Source: Sabellastarte sp. h YS-2021 (Eukaryota > Annelida > Polychaeta > Sabellida > Sabellidae). Taken from it: DNA of 64,000 nucleotides. Position 1 is the stretch's first letter; every line of letters starts with the position of its first letter. The stretch is taken from the NCBI GenBank assembly GCA_964017235.1, contig OZ024938.1, forward strand, positions 60,503,816-60,567,815. The letters are read 5' to 3'. This document shows positions 23,401 to 34,000 of the stretch, piece by piece. A program made the translations under genes and the position numbers. The notes under the pieces are model-generated. The model was given only the letters and a program-made list of their open reading frames with translations. It was not told where the DNA came from and ran no database searches.

Positions 23401-26400
23401 TAAGGTGGAGGAAGTTGATACTTGGTAGGGACATTGGTTAGGGGGTGTAGGTGTGCAACGTCATGATGTGACCTTGATTTGACCTTTGACCTTGCCGTAG
23501 TGACCTTGAGTTTGAAAATCTTGTCCAGGCTATATCTTGGGAACCGTAAGGTGTAGGAAGTTGATACTTGGTAGGGACATTGGTTAGGGGGTGTAGGTGT
23601 GCAACGTCATGATGTGACCTTGATTTGACCTTTGACCTTGCTGTAGTGACCTTGAGTTTGAAAATCTTGTCCAGGCTATATCTTGGGAACCGTAAGGTGT
23701 AGGAAGTTGATACTTGGTAGGGACATTGGTTAGGGGGTGTAGGTGTGCAACGTCATGGTGTGACCTTGATTTGACCTTTGACCTTGCCGTAGTGACCTTG
23801 AGTTTGAAAATCTTGTCCGGGCTATATCTTGGGAACCGTAAGGTGTAGGAAGTTGATACTTAGTAGGGACATTGGTTAGGGGGTGTATTGGTGCAACGTC
23901 ATGGTGTGACCTTGATTTGACCTTTGACCTTGCCGTAGTTACCTTGACCTATAAAATCTTGTCCGGGCTATATCTCGGAAACCGTAAGGTGTAGGAAGTT
24001 GATACTTGGTAGGGATATTGGTTAGAGGGTGTAGGTGTGCAACGTCATGGTCTGACCTTGATTTGACCTTTGACCTTGCTGTAGTGACCTTGACCTATAA
24101 AATCTTGTCCAGGCTATATCTCAGAAACTGTAAGGTGTAGGAAGTTGATATTTGGTAGGGACATTGGTTAGGGGGTGTAGGTGTGCAACATCATGGTGTG
24201 ACCTTGATTTGACCTTTGACCTTGCCGTAGTGACCTTGAGTTTGAAAATGTTGTCCGGGATATATCTCAGAAACCGTAAGGTGTAGGAAGTTAATATTTG
24301 GTAGGGACATTGGTTAGGGGGGGGTAGGTGTGCAACGTCATGGTCTGACCTTGATTTGACCTTTGACCTTGCCGTAGTAACCTTGACCTATAAAATCTTG
24401 TTCGGGCTATATCTCGGAAACCGTAAGGTGGAGGAAGTTGATACTTAATAGGGACATTGATTAGGAGGTGTAGTTGTGCAACGTCATGATCTGACCTTGA
24501 TTTGACCTTTGACCTTGCCGTAGTGTCCTTGACCTATAAAATATTGTCCGGGCTATATCTCGGAAACCGTAAGGTGTAGGAAGTTGATACTTGGTAGGGA
24601 CATTGGTTAGGGGCTATAGGTGTGTATTATCATGGTGTCACCTTAATTTGACCTTTGACCTTGTCATAGTGACCTTGACCTTTAAAATCTTGTTGCACCT
24701 TTGGGTCTGTCTTTTGATGCAGATTAAGCACTGTTAAAGTCATATTAGAATTTATTAAGAATTTTACTTTCATAACTTCCCATTGTAAGAGATAGAATTT
24801 CATCAAGTGAGCCACATATTTTGCTCCAACACCACACATAAGCATCTCATTAAATGTATTACCACTTCTGTATGCGTGGTAATATTCAAAACATCTAAAC
24901 CATAATTCGGTCATGCAGATGTAGATAAAGAGTGTTGAATTTTAGTTTACCGATTAATGCTGTCATTTTGTTATTGAATTATCTTGTTTAATACTTCATG
25001 TTTACATGCATTATCTTTCTTTTAAACTTTATTTCTTCATTTAAACATTGTTTGGACCTTTATATAACTGACAGTGCTCTGAAAGTATCCTGAACTTTGT
25101 AATGGTACAGTACTTCTATATCTCATGGTGTTGAAAATATTTCCCTAGGCTGTGGGGTACGGGCATTTCTGATGCTATTTTTATTGACTGATAGCGTTCA
25201 GATAGGTAGGAAGTGAACCATTACAGAACAGAACCGCCAATTCTAAACCAGGTCTGAAGACAATGAAGAAGGGTGGAATGATCAATTGTATCAACTGCTG
25301 CTGAGAGATCGAGCAGTATCAGGGCAGTCGGTTTGCCTCTTGACAAAAATATGTGAACTTTATTTTTATAGAAAGAAGAGCTGTCTTAGTTGAGTAACCT
25401 GTTTTATATAGAAGACACAATTATATACAGTTGTTCAACGTTTTGCACTGTAATTCACCAGTCAATGGATCCAACCAACTACAAGCTTTCCAACCTGAGG
25501 TCAGACCAGGATTCATATTTCTAATGTCAGAGGATGGAGTCACATGTGTTACTACAACACCACCACAGCCCCTGCATTCCAACTGAAACATCTGCCTTAA
25601 TTCTGCTATCAATTTGGGACATAGCACTCCTTTGTACTAGTTAGTCTACAACTGTGTTGTGATTAAGCTTCAACTTCTGTAGATCCCACTATTTTGTCTC
25701 CAGAATTTCGTTGTGCACTCTCCTGGTGTACTACTCGCGTTTCTGATTGCTTTGCAGCTAGTGCAACAAAATATCGACCTTGTTAATGTGATAAAGAAGG
25801 TTCATGAGGTGGCCTACTGATAAGTAATTTTGGCTGTCACTGATCTGTGGGTTCAACAAGTGACATTATTAAGGGGCTGTCCCACATTGACCCTGGCCGT
25901 TGAACTGGATATAACATCCTAACAATGACATCTATATATGTAGTTACAGTATATATAAACATGAATGAAACATTATTTTACACTCTGTGACAGTTGGTGA
26001 CTGTTGCTTCAAGGGGTCTCTTTGGGAATGCAAAATATTTAGGGCTGTCTCACATTAATCTGAAAATAAAACCCCACATAATCTTCATTGAAAGGATAAA
26101 TGTTACCTTTGGAATTGGTTGAGTGTCCAGTACTGATTCACATGACCTTATACCACAAATCCACTGTCGCAGGGTCTGTCTCTTGGCCAGCAACATATTT
26201 GAAACCTTTTCACTAGTGAAACTTAAGATTGTAATACTTGTTCCAGGTACACTGTATGGTATAGTCATCTTCATTCATGATGATTATATTTTTGTACATG
26301 CCATTCGGGAAGTTTTCTCATCATATCACAAATGTGGAATTTTTGGAGCATAACTTTTTAAAAGTGAAACATAGCCTTGATCTTGGCTGATACACTATCT

Positions 26401-29400
26401 GTACTTTTTTGCAAAGTTTATTTGTGTACTTGTTTGTTTCTATATCTGTACAGTAGGATTATGAAGGTACTGTTAGTTTGTGAGCCTGAAGAAACTGGGG
26501 CGCTGATTTTCTTTTCTGAAGATCCAACATTGACATATGTAAGAAACATGTCTCTTTAATCTTTTTTCCAATAACTGTAAATTTGCTTGGCAATGTTATG
26601 AAATGTTAATTCAGACCCTTTTATATTTTCATTTTTATTATTGCATGTTTGAAACTTTCGCAATACAATGTCTTTGTAAACTCAACTTTCACTTAATTTC
26701 ATTTATCTTTTTCTGGCGAGACTTTGACCAGTATAACCTTTCTGATGTCTTTTCTGAGTTTATTTGTTATACACTTACTTAATAAGTAAGGCCACTTTCG
26801 ATTATCAACGCCAAAACTGTAATGACATATCATCTGAACATTGTCCTTTTTCAAAAGACAGTAGGTGAAATAATAGTTTAAATAATCCACACTCGCTGTA
26901 AATGATTAGATAATTAGTTTTTGCTGTTCAAACTGCACTTATTTTGGAAAATTCCAGCAGTCATAATAACTTTGGCTGACCCTAATTGTCTCATGTTACG
27001 TATGTTTACATCAATGCTCACCCTTTATATTTATTTTAGGTTACCATAATATTTTATGTACCGATGAATAGAGATTGTCAATTGCTTTTGGTAACCGTAT
27101 CTTGTTACTTAAAGTCACTCTAATTTCTGGGGCTGTATTCTACATCAATACTTAGATCATTTCTAACTTAGATTTCAAGTATTTCTTAGATTTCAAGTGA
27201 GAAATGATGAAACTGAACATTCCTAACTATTGTTTCGTGAATACAAAGCGCAAGAAAAACTTAAGTGAAAAACTTTCGATTACTTAGATCTAAGGTCACC
27301 TTATCTAAGTATTGCTGTAGAATATGACCCCTTATCTTATGAGTATATGCCCAATTTGTACCAGAACAAAGAGTCAGTATGGTGTGTCAAAGTTAGCTGA
27401 ATGGCCATATAACCAGAATCATGCCGGTGGTTTTGACCAATGAAGCTTGGTTGGATGACCAGACAGCCTGAATCACACTGGAGTTGAACCCATGTACAAA
27501 GATGTGAGAGGTTACAGGAGTAATCTACAATCGCATTATGTATAAAAGGCGTCAGTGACAACTGGTCAACTAGTTTGGCATTTACACGGCTTTCACTTGT
27601 GATTATGGGTTTGAATCTAGTTCATGACAAGATTCAGGATAAACTCAGTGCCTGTATTAATACAACCTTATGGCCTGTTCACACCTATACGTGCAATGTC
27701 ATTGAACATGCAGTTCTATGTTTTAAATACTGTTAGAATTACGGTACTACGCTATCATAGTTGATGGTACTACTTTGCCTCATTTTTTGAAACATATTCC
27801 ACTGAAACATCAATTTTCCATCAAATAACACCATATCAGACTTAAAGCCTGTGACTTACTGATAAGATTTACTTACGACTGCCAAGACAATGCTTCAGAT
27901 TAAGTAGATGTTGTATGTTTGTACATTCATTGCATTAGCATAGATTCTACATAGTATAACTCTGTATAACCACAAACTGCTACATAGTGTTATCTTGGTA
28001 TAACATAGTAGGAGGACTGCTCCAACAGTATTATCTCAATCATTTCAAAACAATCACAAGGGGTGACAAAATGTGTTCATTTGGGAAACTTGTAGGGGCG
28101 ATTGCATCAAATATCTTCACTTACACCTACTTAATTTAATCTAATCTAATCTACTGCTTTGCAAGCGCAATATCTTCCCCACAGAGGGGAACTCAGTGCG
28201 CTAATTAAACAAAATCATCATCAGAGGGAGAGTCGAGGGGCATTCAAATTCAGTAATCCAGGATTGTGGGTGTGACCAGGAGGGAAGAAAACTAAGTTGG
28301 GAAACTAGAGTTGAAGAGGTGGGTTTTGAGGTGCTTCCTAAAAGATGCAACAGAGTGACTGTTTCTTACATGAAAGGGGAAAGAGTTCCAAAGGACAGGG
28401 GCATAGTGACTGAGAAGGAATTAGAAAAGTGTTTGATTGATTTGTGTATACTTTGAAGATTAGTCCTAGTAAAATGGAGAGGTATGACCTAAGTATGAGC
28501 TGTAAAAATGGACATAAAACCCCAGCTTACTCATTCCACCATGCATATGTTAGTATAGACTCCTATTAGGAAATTGTGAATTTTACCCTCATTCCAGTTA
28601 TACACCCAGTTTATATTTCATCCTCAGAATACTGTGCTGAAGACCAAGTACGCATGTGCTGACCTAGCTCCCCCTGCCCACTCGGACAACACCACCACTT
28701 CAAGGACAACAGTCACTCCACTCACTTCAACAACTACAGGCCACAAAGACTGCGATTGTCAAGGCAAAGTGGACATCAAAGCTATCATAGCCACAATAAT
28801 AACAGTAACGTAAGTAATGTATAATAGGAAAACTTCCCGAATGGCATAAATGAAAAAATATACATGTTCACAAATTAAGATGGAAATATTTTATGACTGT
28901 ACAGAATTAGTATTATATTGTTCACCCTTTTGAGTGATATAGTTTTTTTTGCAAATGTCTGAAAAGGGGGTGTTTTACATTTATAATCCACCAGTTTGTA
29001 TGAACAATTATTACAGTAAGTCCATATTTAAAGAAAAATTGTGATAATAATAAGTAATAAAGGCAGTGATAATTGTACGGACACCAGTTTACATAAAAAA
29101 ATTTCATATTAAACTTTGAATTCTCTGCAATTTCTTCATGTATTTCAATGCAATAAAGTCAAAGCTGCATACAGATGCCTTTCAAATGGTGTATATTACA
29201 TATTTGTAACTTAGATAACCATTGAAATATTAATGGAAAATCATCATATGTTGATGAATGTATGCACAGGATGTTGCCCTGGTTATACAAATAATATTAA
29301 CAGGTTTGAGTTTCCTAGTGTTTTGGTCAAACAAGGCTCTTCATGAAACATAGAAAGTGTTTTTCTGTAATATTATCTGATGTTTTGATTTCTAAATAAG

Positions 29401-30647
29401 AACACTGCAATCATATATATTCCGTAAAAATACAAAAAAAAAAAAAAAAAAAAAAATTCCATATATATTCCTGTAATGCTAGCTGCATGCATGTTTACAC
29501 CCTCTGGACCTTACTGTGAAACAGGATGTAAAACCCCAAATTTGACTTTGATTAAAACTTTGCCATGTCGGCACACTGCCAATCCACATGCTATTTAAAA
29601 TGCAACTGAAAATGTGTCCAGACAACTGTATATTATTTGAAACAAGGCCCTCTCAAAATAACATTGTCACATCACAAGTGTACCTTGAATTCCAAGACAA
29701 CAGATATTTGTAATATGCCAGAAGGCCTCTTTGGTGCTGTGGGTGACATACTCACCTCCCACCTCTGAGGTCTGTGGTTCAAACCCTGCACCATATGTGG
29801 GAAAGTTGATAGTTGCCTACCTATGCCTGGTAGTTTACAGAATCTTGACCAACTGGTATGTACCAGTTTCCTCTGCCCTTAGAACTACCAGTCGTGAAGT
29901 ACACTGTAACAATGTCTTGAAAACAATGTTAAACCTAAATAAAATATATGAAAATGTTAAACCTAAATAAATAAGTAAATAAATTTGTAATATGCCAAGT
30001 ACCGCAGTGTGGATTTTCAGTGTGTGGTAACAATGAAGCATAAAAAGGACAACCATGATGCATTGTATTAAGGACCCATTTAACATTGCTTAAGTATTAC
30101 ATTATGCCCAAAACAATGAAAATTCATTTGGCATAATTTAATATTTGATGATGCTGACCGCAAAAACGTTAAGCCCCTAATAGTTCTTGCCAACACCTCA
30201 TTAATATATGCAAGACTTGTATTTTATTCCTTAGTAATTTATGCATGACTTGTATTTTATTCCTCAGTAATTTATGCTAGACTTGTATTTTATTCCTCAT
30301 TAATATATGCAAGACTTGTATTTTATTCCTCATTAATATATGCAAGACTTGTATTTTATTCCTTAGTAATTTATGCATGACTTGTATGTTATTCCTCAGT
30401 GAGCTATGTAAGACTTGTATTTTATTCCTCAGTAATTTATGCATGACTTGTATTTTATTCCTCAGTAATTTATGCTAGACTTGTATTTTGTTTTCACAGG
30501 ATTTGTTTATGTGTCTTGATGCTAGTTATTGGGCTGGTTTACATTATGATAAACAAGTGCTGCTTAAAAACTAAAGTGCAGGTATCCAAGAATGAAAATA
30601 ATCAAAACATCCAATATCAGTATGAAAGACTTCCAAGAGATGGGTAA
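19861..30647 (+). CDS. MRH-domain type I membrane protein, copy B (complete)
   Basis: Exons are 19861-20039, 20552-20645, 21041-21165, 26454-26538, 28628-28809 and 30500-30647. Together they are 813 nt, or 270 residues, with consistent phases. Residues 1-23 form a signal peptide. The MRH ectodomain shows [69 protein letters not shown] and KYACAD. A Thr/Ser-rich stalk leads to DCDCQ and one TM helix at about residues 206-232. The roughly 35-residue tail holds CC next to the membrane and YERL, a YxxPhi sorting motif. Family knowledge points to glycoprotein binding in Golgi, endosome or lysosome traffic. Whether the sugar-contacting Gln/Arg/Glu/Tyr set is functional needs an alignment. Intron 3 is swollen by LINE and satellite DNA. 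Confidence 0.82.
20458..20520. repeat. (CTA)n microsatellite
   Basis: CTA/TAC trinucleotides with a few TGC interruptions lie in intron 1 of MRH copy B, about 30 bp before the exon 2 acceptor. Confidence 0.9.
21268..22425 (-). mobile_element. CR1/L2-like LINE remnant: RT motif B to the 3' end
   Basis: On the minus strand the RT-like reading contains [14 protein letters not shown] (motif B) and NANDTQVYI, a decayed form of the YADD catalytic box. Further along it has LDYCNSLF-like sequence, [32 protein letters not shown] and [12 protein letters not shown]. Stops and frameshifts break it, so it is dead. The 3' end reads AGCGCTATAAAAGTCCAATT. It is the same family as 53257-54085. The 5' side is cut off by the satellite, and a further RT piece lies at 25142-25385. 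Confidence 0.8.
22440..24692 (+). repeat. 146-bp satellite, 15 units, with a DR1-type motif in each unit
   Basis: Units start at 22501, 22647, 22793, 22939, 23085, 23231, 23377, 23523, 23669, 23815, 23961, 24107, 24253, 24400 and 24546. Most are 146 bp. A GCGG-rich lead-in precedes them at 22450-22492. Each unit holds TGACCTTTGACCT, whose complement AGGTCAAAGGTCA is a direct repeat of AGGTCA spaced by one base. Two spacer variants (GAGTTTGAAAATC and GACCTATAAAATC) occur in an order that repeats after 1022 bp, so a seven-unit block was duplicated. It lies in intron 3 of MRH copy B. Confidence 0.92.
25142..25385 (-). mobile_element. CR1/L2-like LINE remnant: RT motif A region
   Basis: The minus-strand reading contains [17 protein letters not shown], the RT motif A, then [15 protein letters not shown]. 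This is the segment expected just before the part at 21268-22425. The two pieces are probably one insertion split by the satellite, although the joint is not clean. Confidence 0.7.
25421..25590 (-). repeat. SINE family A (old, degenerate)
   Basis: The blocks CAACTACAAGCTTTCCAACC and GGTCAGACCAGGATTCATAT align in order with the minus-strand family A consensus, with many substitutions. No clear target duplication is visible. Confidence 0.5.
25805..25925 (+). repeat. SINE family C (degenerate copy)
   Basis: The A-box-like GGTGGCCTACTGATAAGTA and GATCTGTGGGTTCAACAAGT precede the 3' core GACCCTGGCCGTTGAACTGG. Confidence 0.55.
27129..27331. mobile_element. MITE with GGGGCTGTATTCTACATCAA inverted termini
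   Basis: The left end GGGGCTGTATTCTACATCAA and the following TACTTAGAT are mirrored at the right by ATCTAAGTATTGCTGTAGAA and TATGACCCC. The arms are about 30 bp with a few mismatches. There is no ORF. It is in intron 4 of MRH copy B. Confidence 0.75.
28125..28470 (-). mobile_element. 3' end of a second CR1/L2-like LINE family
   Basis: The minus strand carries AAGCACCTCAAAACCCACCT, matching the KHLKTH-like end of the LINE ORF, then a 3' tail ending in ATTAGATTAGATTA-type repeats. The copy at 40440-40760 has the same order of blocks. Both are truncated and non-coding. Confidence 0.5.
29428..29456. repeat. Poly(A) tract
   Basis: A run of about 25 A lies in intron 5 of MRH copy B. It may be the tail of an old retroposon, but no recognisable element precedes it. 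Confidence 0.8.
29721..29982 (+). repeat. SINE family A with target-site duplication
   Basis: The head (TGCTGTGGGTGACATACTCA, then GTGGTTCAAACCCTG as B box) and AAATAAATAAGTAAATAAAT tail are flanked by a 15-bp direct repeat ATTTGTAATATGCCA at 29706-29720 and 29983-29997. Confidence 0.85.
30196..30490 (+). repeat. 33-bp tandem repeat abutting the last MRH-B acceptor
   Basis: Nine units with a period of exactly 33 bp can be followed by the GACTTGTAT block at 30214, 30247, 30280, 30313, 30346, 30379, 30412, 30445 and 30478. Each unit has ATTTTATTCCTCAGTAA-like sequence. The array ends directly at the TTTTCACAG acceptor of the last exon. Confidence 0.9.
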
Positions 30648-30719
30648 AATATAACAACAATCAGGAAATACAGAAATGAACTACAAAAATACCTGGTATG
30701 GTAATCATAAATATGCTGA

Positions 30720-30725
30720 AATAAA
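30720..30725 (+). promoter_or_regulatory. Candidate poly(A) signal of MRH copy B
   Basis: AATAAA lies 73 bp after the stop codon at 30645-30647. Confidence 0.5.
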
Positions 30726-30772
30726 GATTATAATTAATATACATGTTAGTATATAATTTAACCTTTGTGTAG

Positions 30773-30778
30773 TTTATT
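30773..30778 (-). promoter_or_regulatory. Candidate poly(A) signal of carboxypeptidase 1
   Basis: TTTATT on the plus strand (AATAAA on the minus strand) is the first canonical signal after the carboxypeptidase 1 stop, 270 bp downstream. It sits only about 50 bp from the convergent signal of MRH copy B. Confidence 0.5.
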
Positions 30779-31047
30779 ATTTTTATCTTATAATTTTGAT
30801 GATCCATATCTTGACTGTAGATCAGTAAAAAGGTACCGAGAAGTTTGTCAGTAATGCTTAACAAACGTAATGACAAGAAAATGTGTAATAATGTGAAAAT
30901 ATTTTTATCACAAAAAGCATTACAATGTGCTTAAATAATTATTTTCATTTTCATGTCAATCAAAATTTCCAAAACTTCATTTAAAACCTGCCAATTAAGA
31001 AACAGAAACATTAAGAAAATAGTAAAGCTTCAGCAGGATGTCAAGAA

Positions 31048-34000
31048 TCAAGTGGTTTTCTCGGTTACTTCAATGGCATCTACCATGGCTACAATGCCAT
31101 TCCAAATCTCTTCAGAGGAAGGTTGGATCTCACTTGGGTCAACAATAAAACTATTCCCTCTCAGCTCTGGAGTGAATGCATACTTAATGCCAGCTGCACC
31201 TTTGGCATGATCCTGAAGAACCCCCGATGAAGCATCTGAAATAGAGCGTATATTTCTAGTTATGAATTATTATGATTGGTTATACGGTATATCCTAGAAC
31301 ATTTGTGAAGTTTCTACATCTATAATTACCTCTGCATAAAAGGTCATGTTTTTGGTGGCTGGAGTTTGTATATCTGTTTGTTTGCAAAATAAATTGAAAA
31401 GTTTTGGACAGATTATATGAATTTTTTTTAGGAAATGTCGATAATGGCAGAAGGAATAGACAATTCAATTTAGGTGATGATCTAGATCACCACCTGGAGT
31501 CAGAAATTTTTAAACAATTTTTGATCATTGCACTCACAATCAATATTAGAGATGTTGGGTCTTGGTGAAGGTATACACTCTCTAAGTACTCTTGTTTAAT
31601 TCATGTTGTACTTATTAAGGGCCATGGCGGTGCAGTGGTAGCACACACTCGCCTCCAACCTTTGAGGTCTGTGGTTCAAACCCTGGACCCTATGTGGGAA
31701 AGATGGTAGTTGCTTACCGATGGTCAGCCGTTTACAGTACAGAACCTTGACTAACTGCATGTATTGGTTTTCTCTGCCCATCAAATTACCCTTTGTGATA
31801 TGACCTATACAAAGCTGAAAATGATGTTAAACCCCAAATAAATGAATATTGTACTTATTGACTTTACATGGCGCCGTGTTGGTGCAGCAGTAATGCCCTT
31901 GTTCCACCAAAGGATTAAGCCCCGATCCTGTCGGCGACCCTTAATCGTGGGTAGTCTTGGAAAAAATGGAAAAAAAATTGACCAATGGGGTGGAAGACAG
32001 AATCGGTGTGAAGGTCTGGGATTAACTACAGATCGGCCTCAGGACGCCCCAGGAGGCCCCAGACAGTCCCTAACTGGTCTGGGACTAAGAACAGACTAAG
32101 CCATTTTTCTGGTAGGTTTGAACCACGATCCTGTCGTAGACAAACCGACTGGGTCCCAGGACGCCTCAGGCCTCCTGGGACTAAGCCCCGACTAACCCAG
32201 GATTAAGTCCCGACCCCACAAGGTGTCCTGAGGCGTCAACAGGCGTCCCCAGACCGAGATAGCCGATTTTTGCTTTGCAATGGGACTAAGGGTCGCAGGA
32301 AGCCTGGGACTAATGTGGGTGTTCCACCACACGACTAAGGCTCCCGATTAAGGGTTTTTGAGGGTCGGTTTCAAAAATATGCTTAGTCTCAGGCTTCCTG
32401 TAAGGGTCGGTTGTGGTCGGTTGAGGCCGTGTGAGAAATCAAACATGTTTGATATTTCTCCCGACCCCAACCGATTATTTTTTCCCGCCATAAACAAAAT
32501 GTCCAGTCCCAGGCTTCCTCAGGCCTCCTCAGATCAAATTTACACAGTCCTATGCTGTCCCACGCCGCCTGCGACCCTTAGTCGCCGACCCTTAGTCCCA
32601 GACCCTCTATACCTTATGCCCTTGTTCCACCAAAGGATTAAGCCCCGATCCTGTCGGCGACCCTTAATCGTGGGTAGTCTTGGAAAAAATGGAAAAAAAA
32701 TTGACCAATGGGGTGGAAGACAGAATCGGTGTGAAGGTCTGGGATTAACTACAGATCGGCCTCAGGACGCCCCAGGAGGCCCCAGACAGTCCCTAACTGG
32801 TCTGGGACTAAGAACAGACTAAGCCATTTTTCTGGTAGGTTTGAACCACGATCCTGTCGTAGACAAACCGACTGGGTCCCAGGACGCCTCAGGCCTCCTG
32901 GGACTAAGCCCCGACTAACCCAGGATTAAGTCCCGACCCCACAAGGTGTCCTGAGGCGTCAACAGGCGTCCCCAGACCGAGATAGCCGATTTTTGCTTTG
33001 CAATGGGACTAAGGGTCGCAGGAAGCCTGGGACTAAGGTATAGAGGGTCTGGGACTAAGGGTCGGCGACTAAGGGTCGCAGGCGGCGTGGGACAGCATAG
33101 GACTGTGTAAATTTGATCTGAGGAGGCCTGAGGAAGCCTGGGACTGGACATTTTGTTTATGGCGGGAAAAAATAATCGGTTGGGGTCGGGAGAAATATCA
33201 AACATGTTTGATTTCTCACACGGCCTCAACCGACCACAACCGACCCTTACAGGAAGCCTGGGACTAAGCATATTTTTGAAACCGACCCTCAAAAACCCTT
33301 AATCGGGAGCCTTAGTCGTGTGGTGGAACACCCACATTACATACTCACCCCCCACCTCTGAGATCAGACTTTGGATTCTTGTCTGACCGTAAGTGGGAAA
33401 GCTGGTAGTGGCTTGCTATTAGTTGGTGGTATACAGAACATTGTCCAACTGGATAAACTGGGTTCCTCTGCCCATCTAACTACCGGTCACGATATAGTTG
33501 ATACAGAGGAATTGGGATTCAAAATAGGTGTTGACTTATATGGCTAAATTCTTCTGTTTTTGATCTGTTACGTTACCGGGATGTGTGAGAACCATTTTCC
33601 TTGTGCAAAATTCTGAGATTTTGCACTGAGACATATGGAGTAGAAATTACATTATCATTCCTTGAAAAACACGAGAAAAAGGTTGATTAATTTGATTTTA
33701 TGTGGTCCATTTATATTTCATATTTAAATCAGTAGACATTTGCAGTACTATACATAAGAAAAAACATAGTTATTAAGTGGGATTCTCGAAAGAGCTCGGG
33801 CTTCTACGGATTACTTTTTTTGTCTCCAGACTTTCATCAATTGTGGCGCAGTGTGATGAGTATTTGTCTTCTCACTGAAGTTAAGCGGCAATGAGCTATG
33901 TTAGTACTTGGATGGGTGACCGTCTCAGTTCTAGACCAGCTGTGGGATGTGTCTGAGTTGGAATTTCTTTGTGTCCCCAGACTTTCGTAAATTCTAGTCC

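Noticed and set aside
22501-24692. CRISPR-like array
   Set aside because: The units are contiguous 146-bp satellite repeats with no spacers, in a eukaryotic intron.
32358-33292. ORFs of 125-154 codons on both strands in the 32-33 kb MITE block
   Set aside because: They read GC-rich inverted subterminal repeats of a non-autonomous transposon. The same peptide appears on both strands because of the palindrome.
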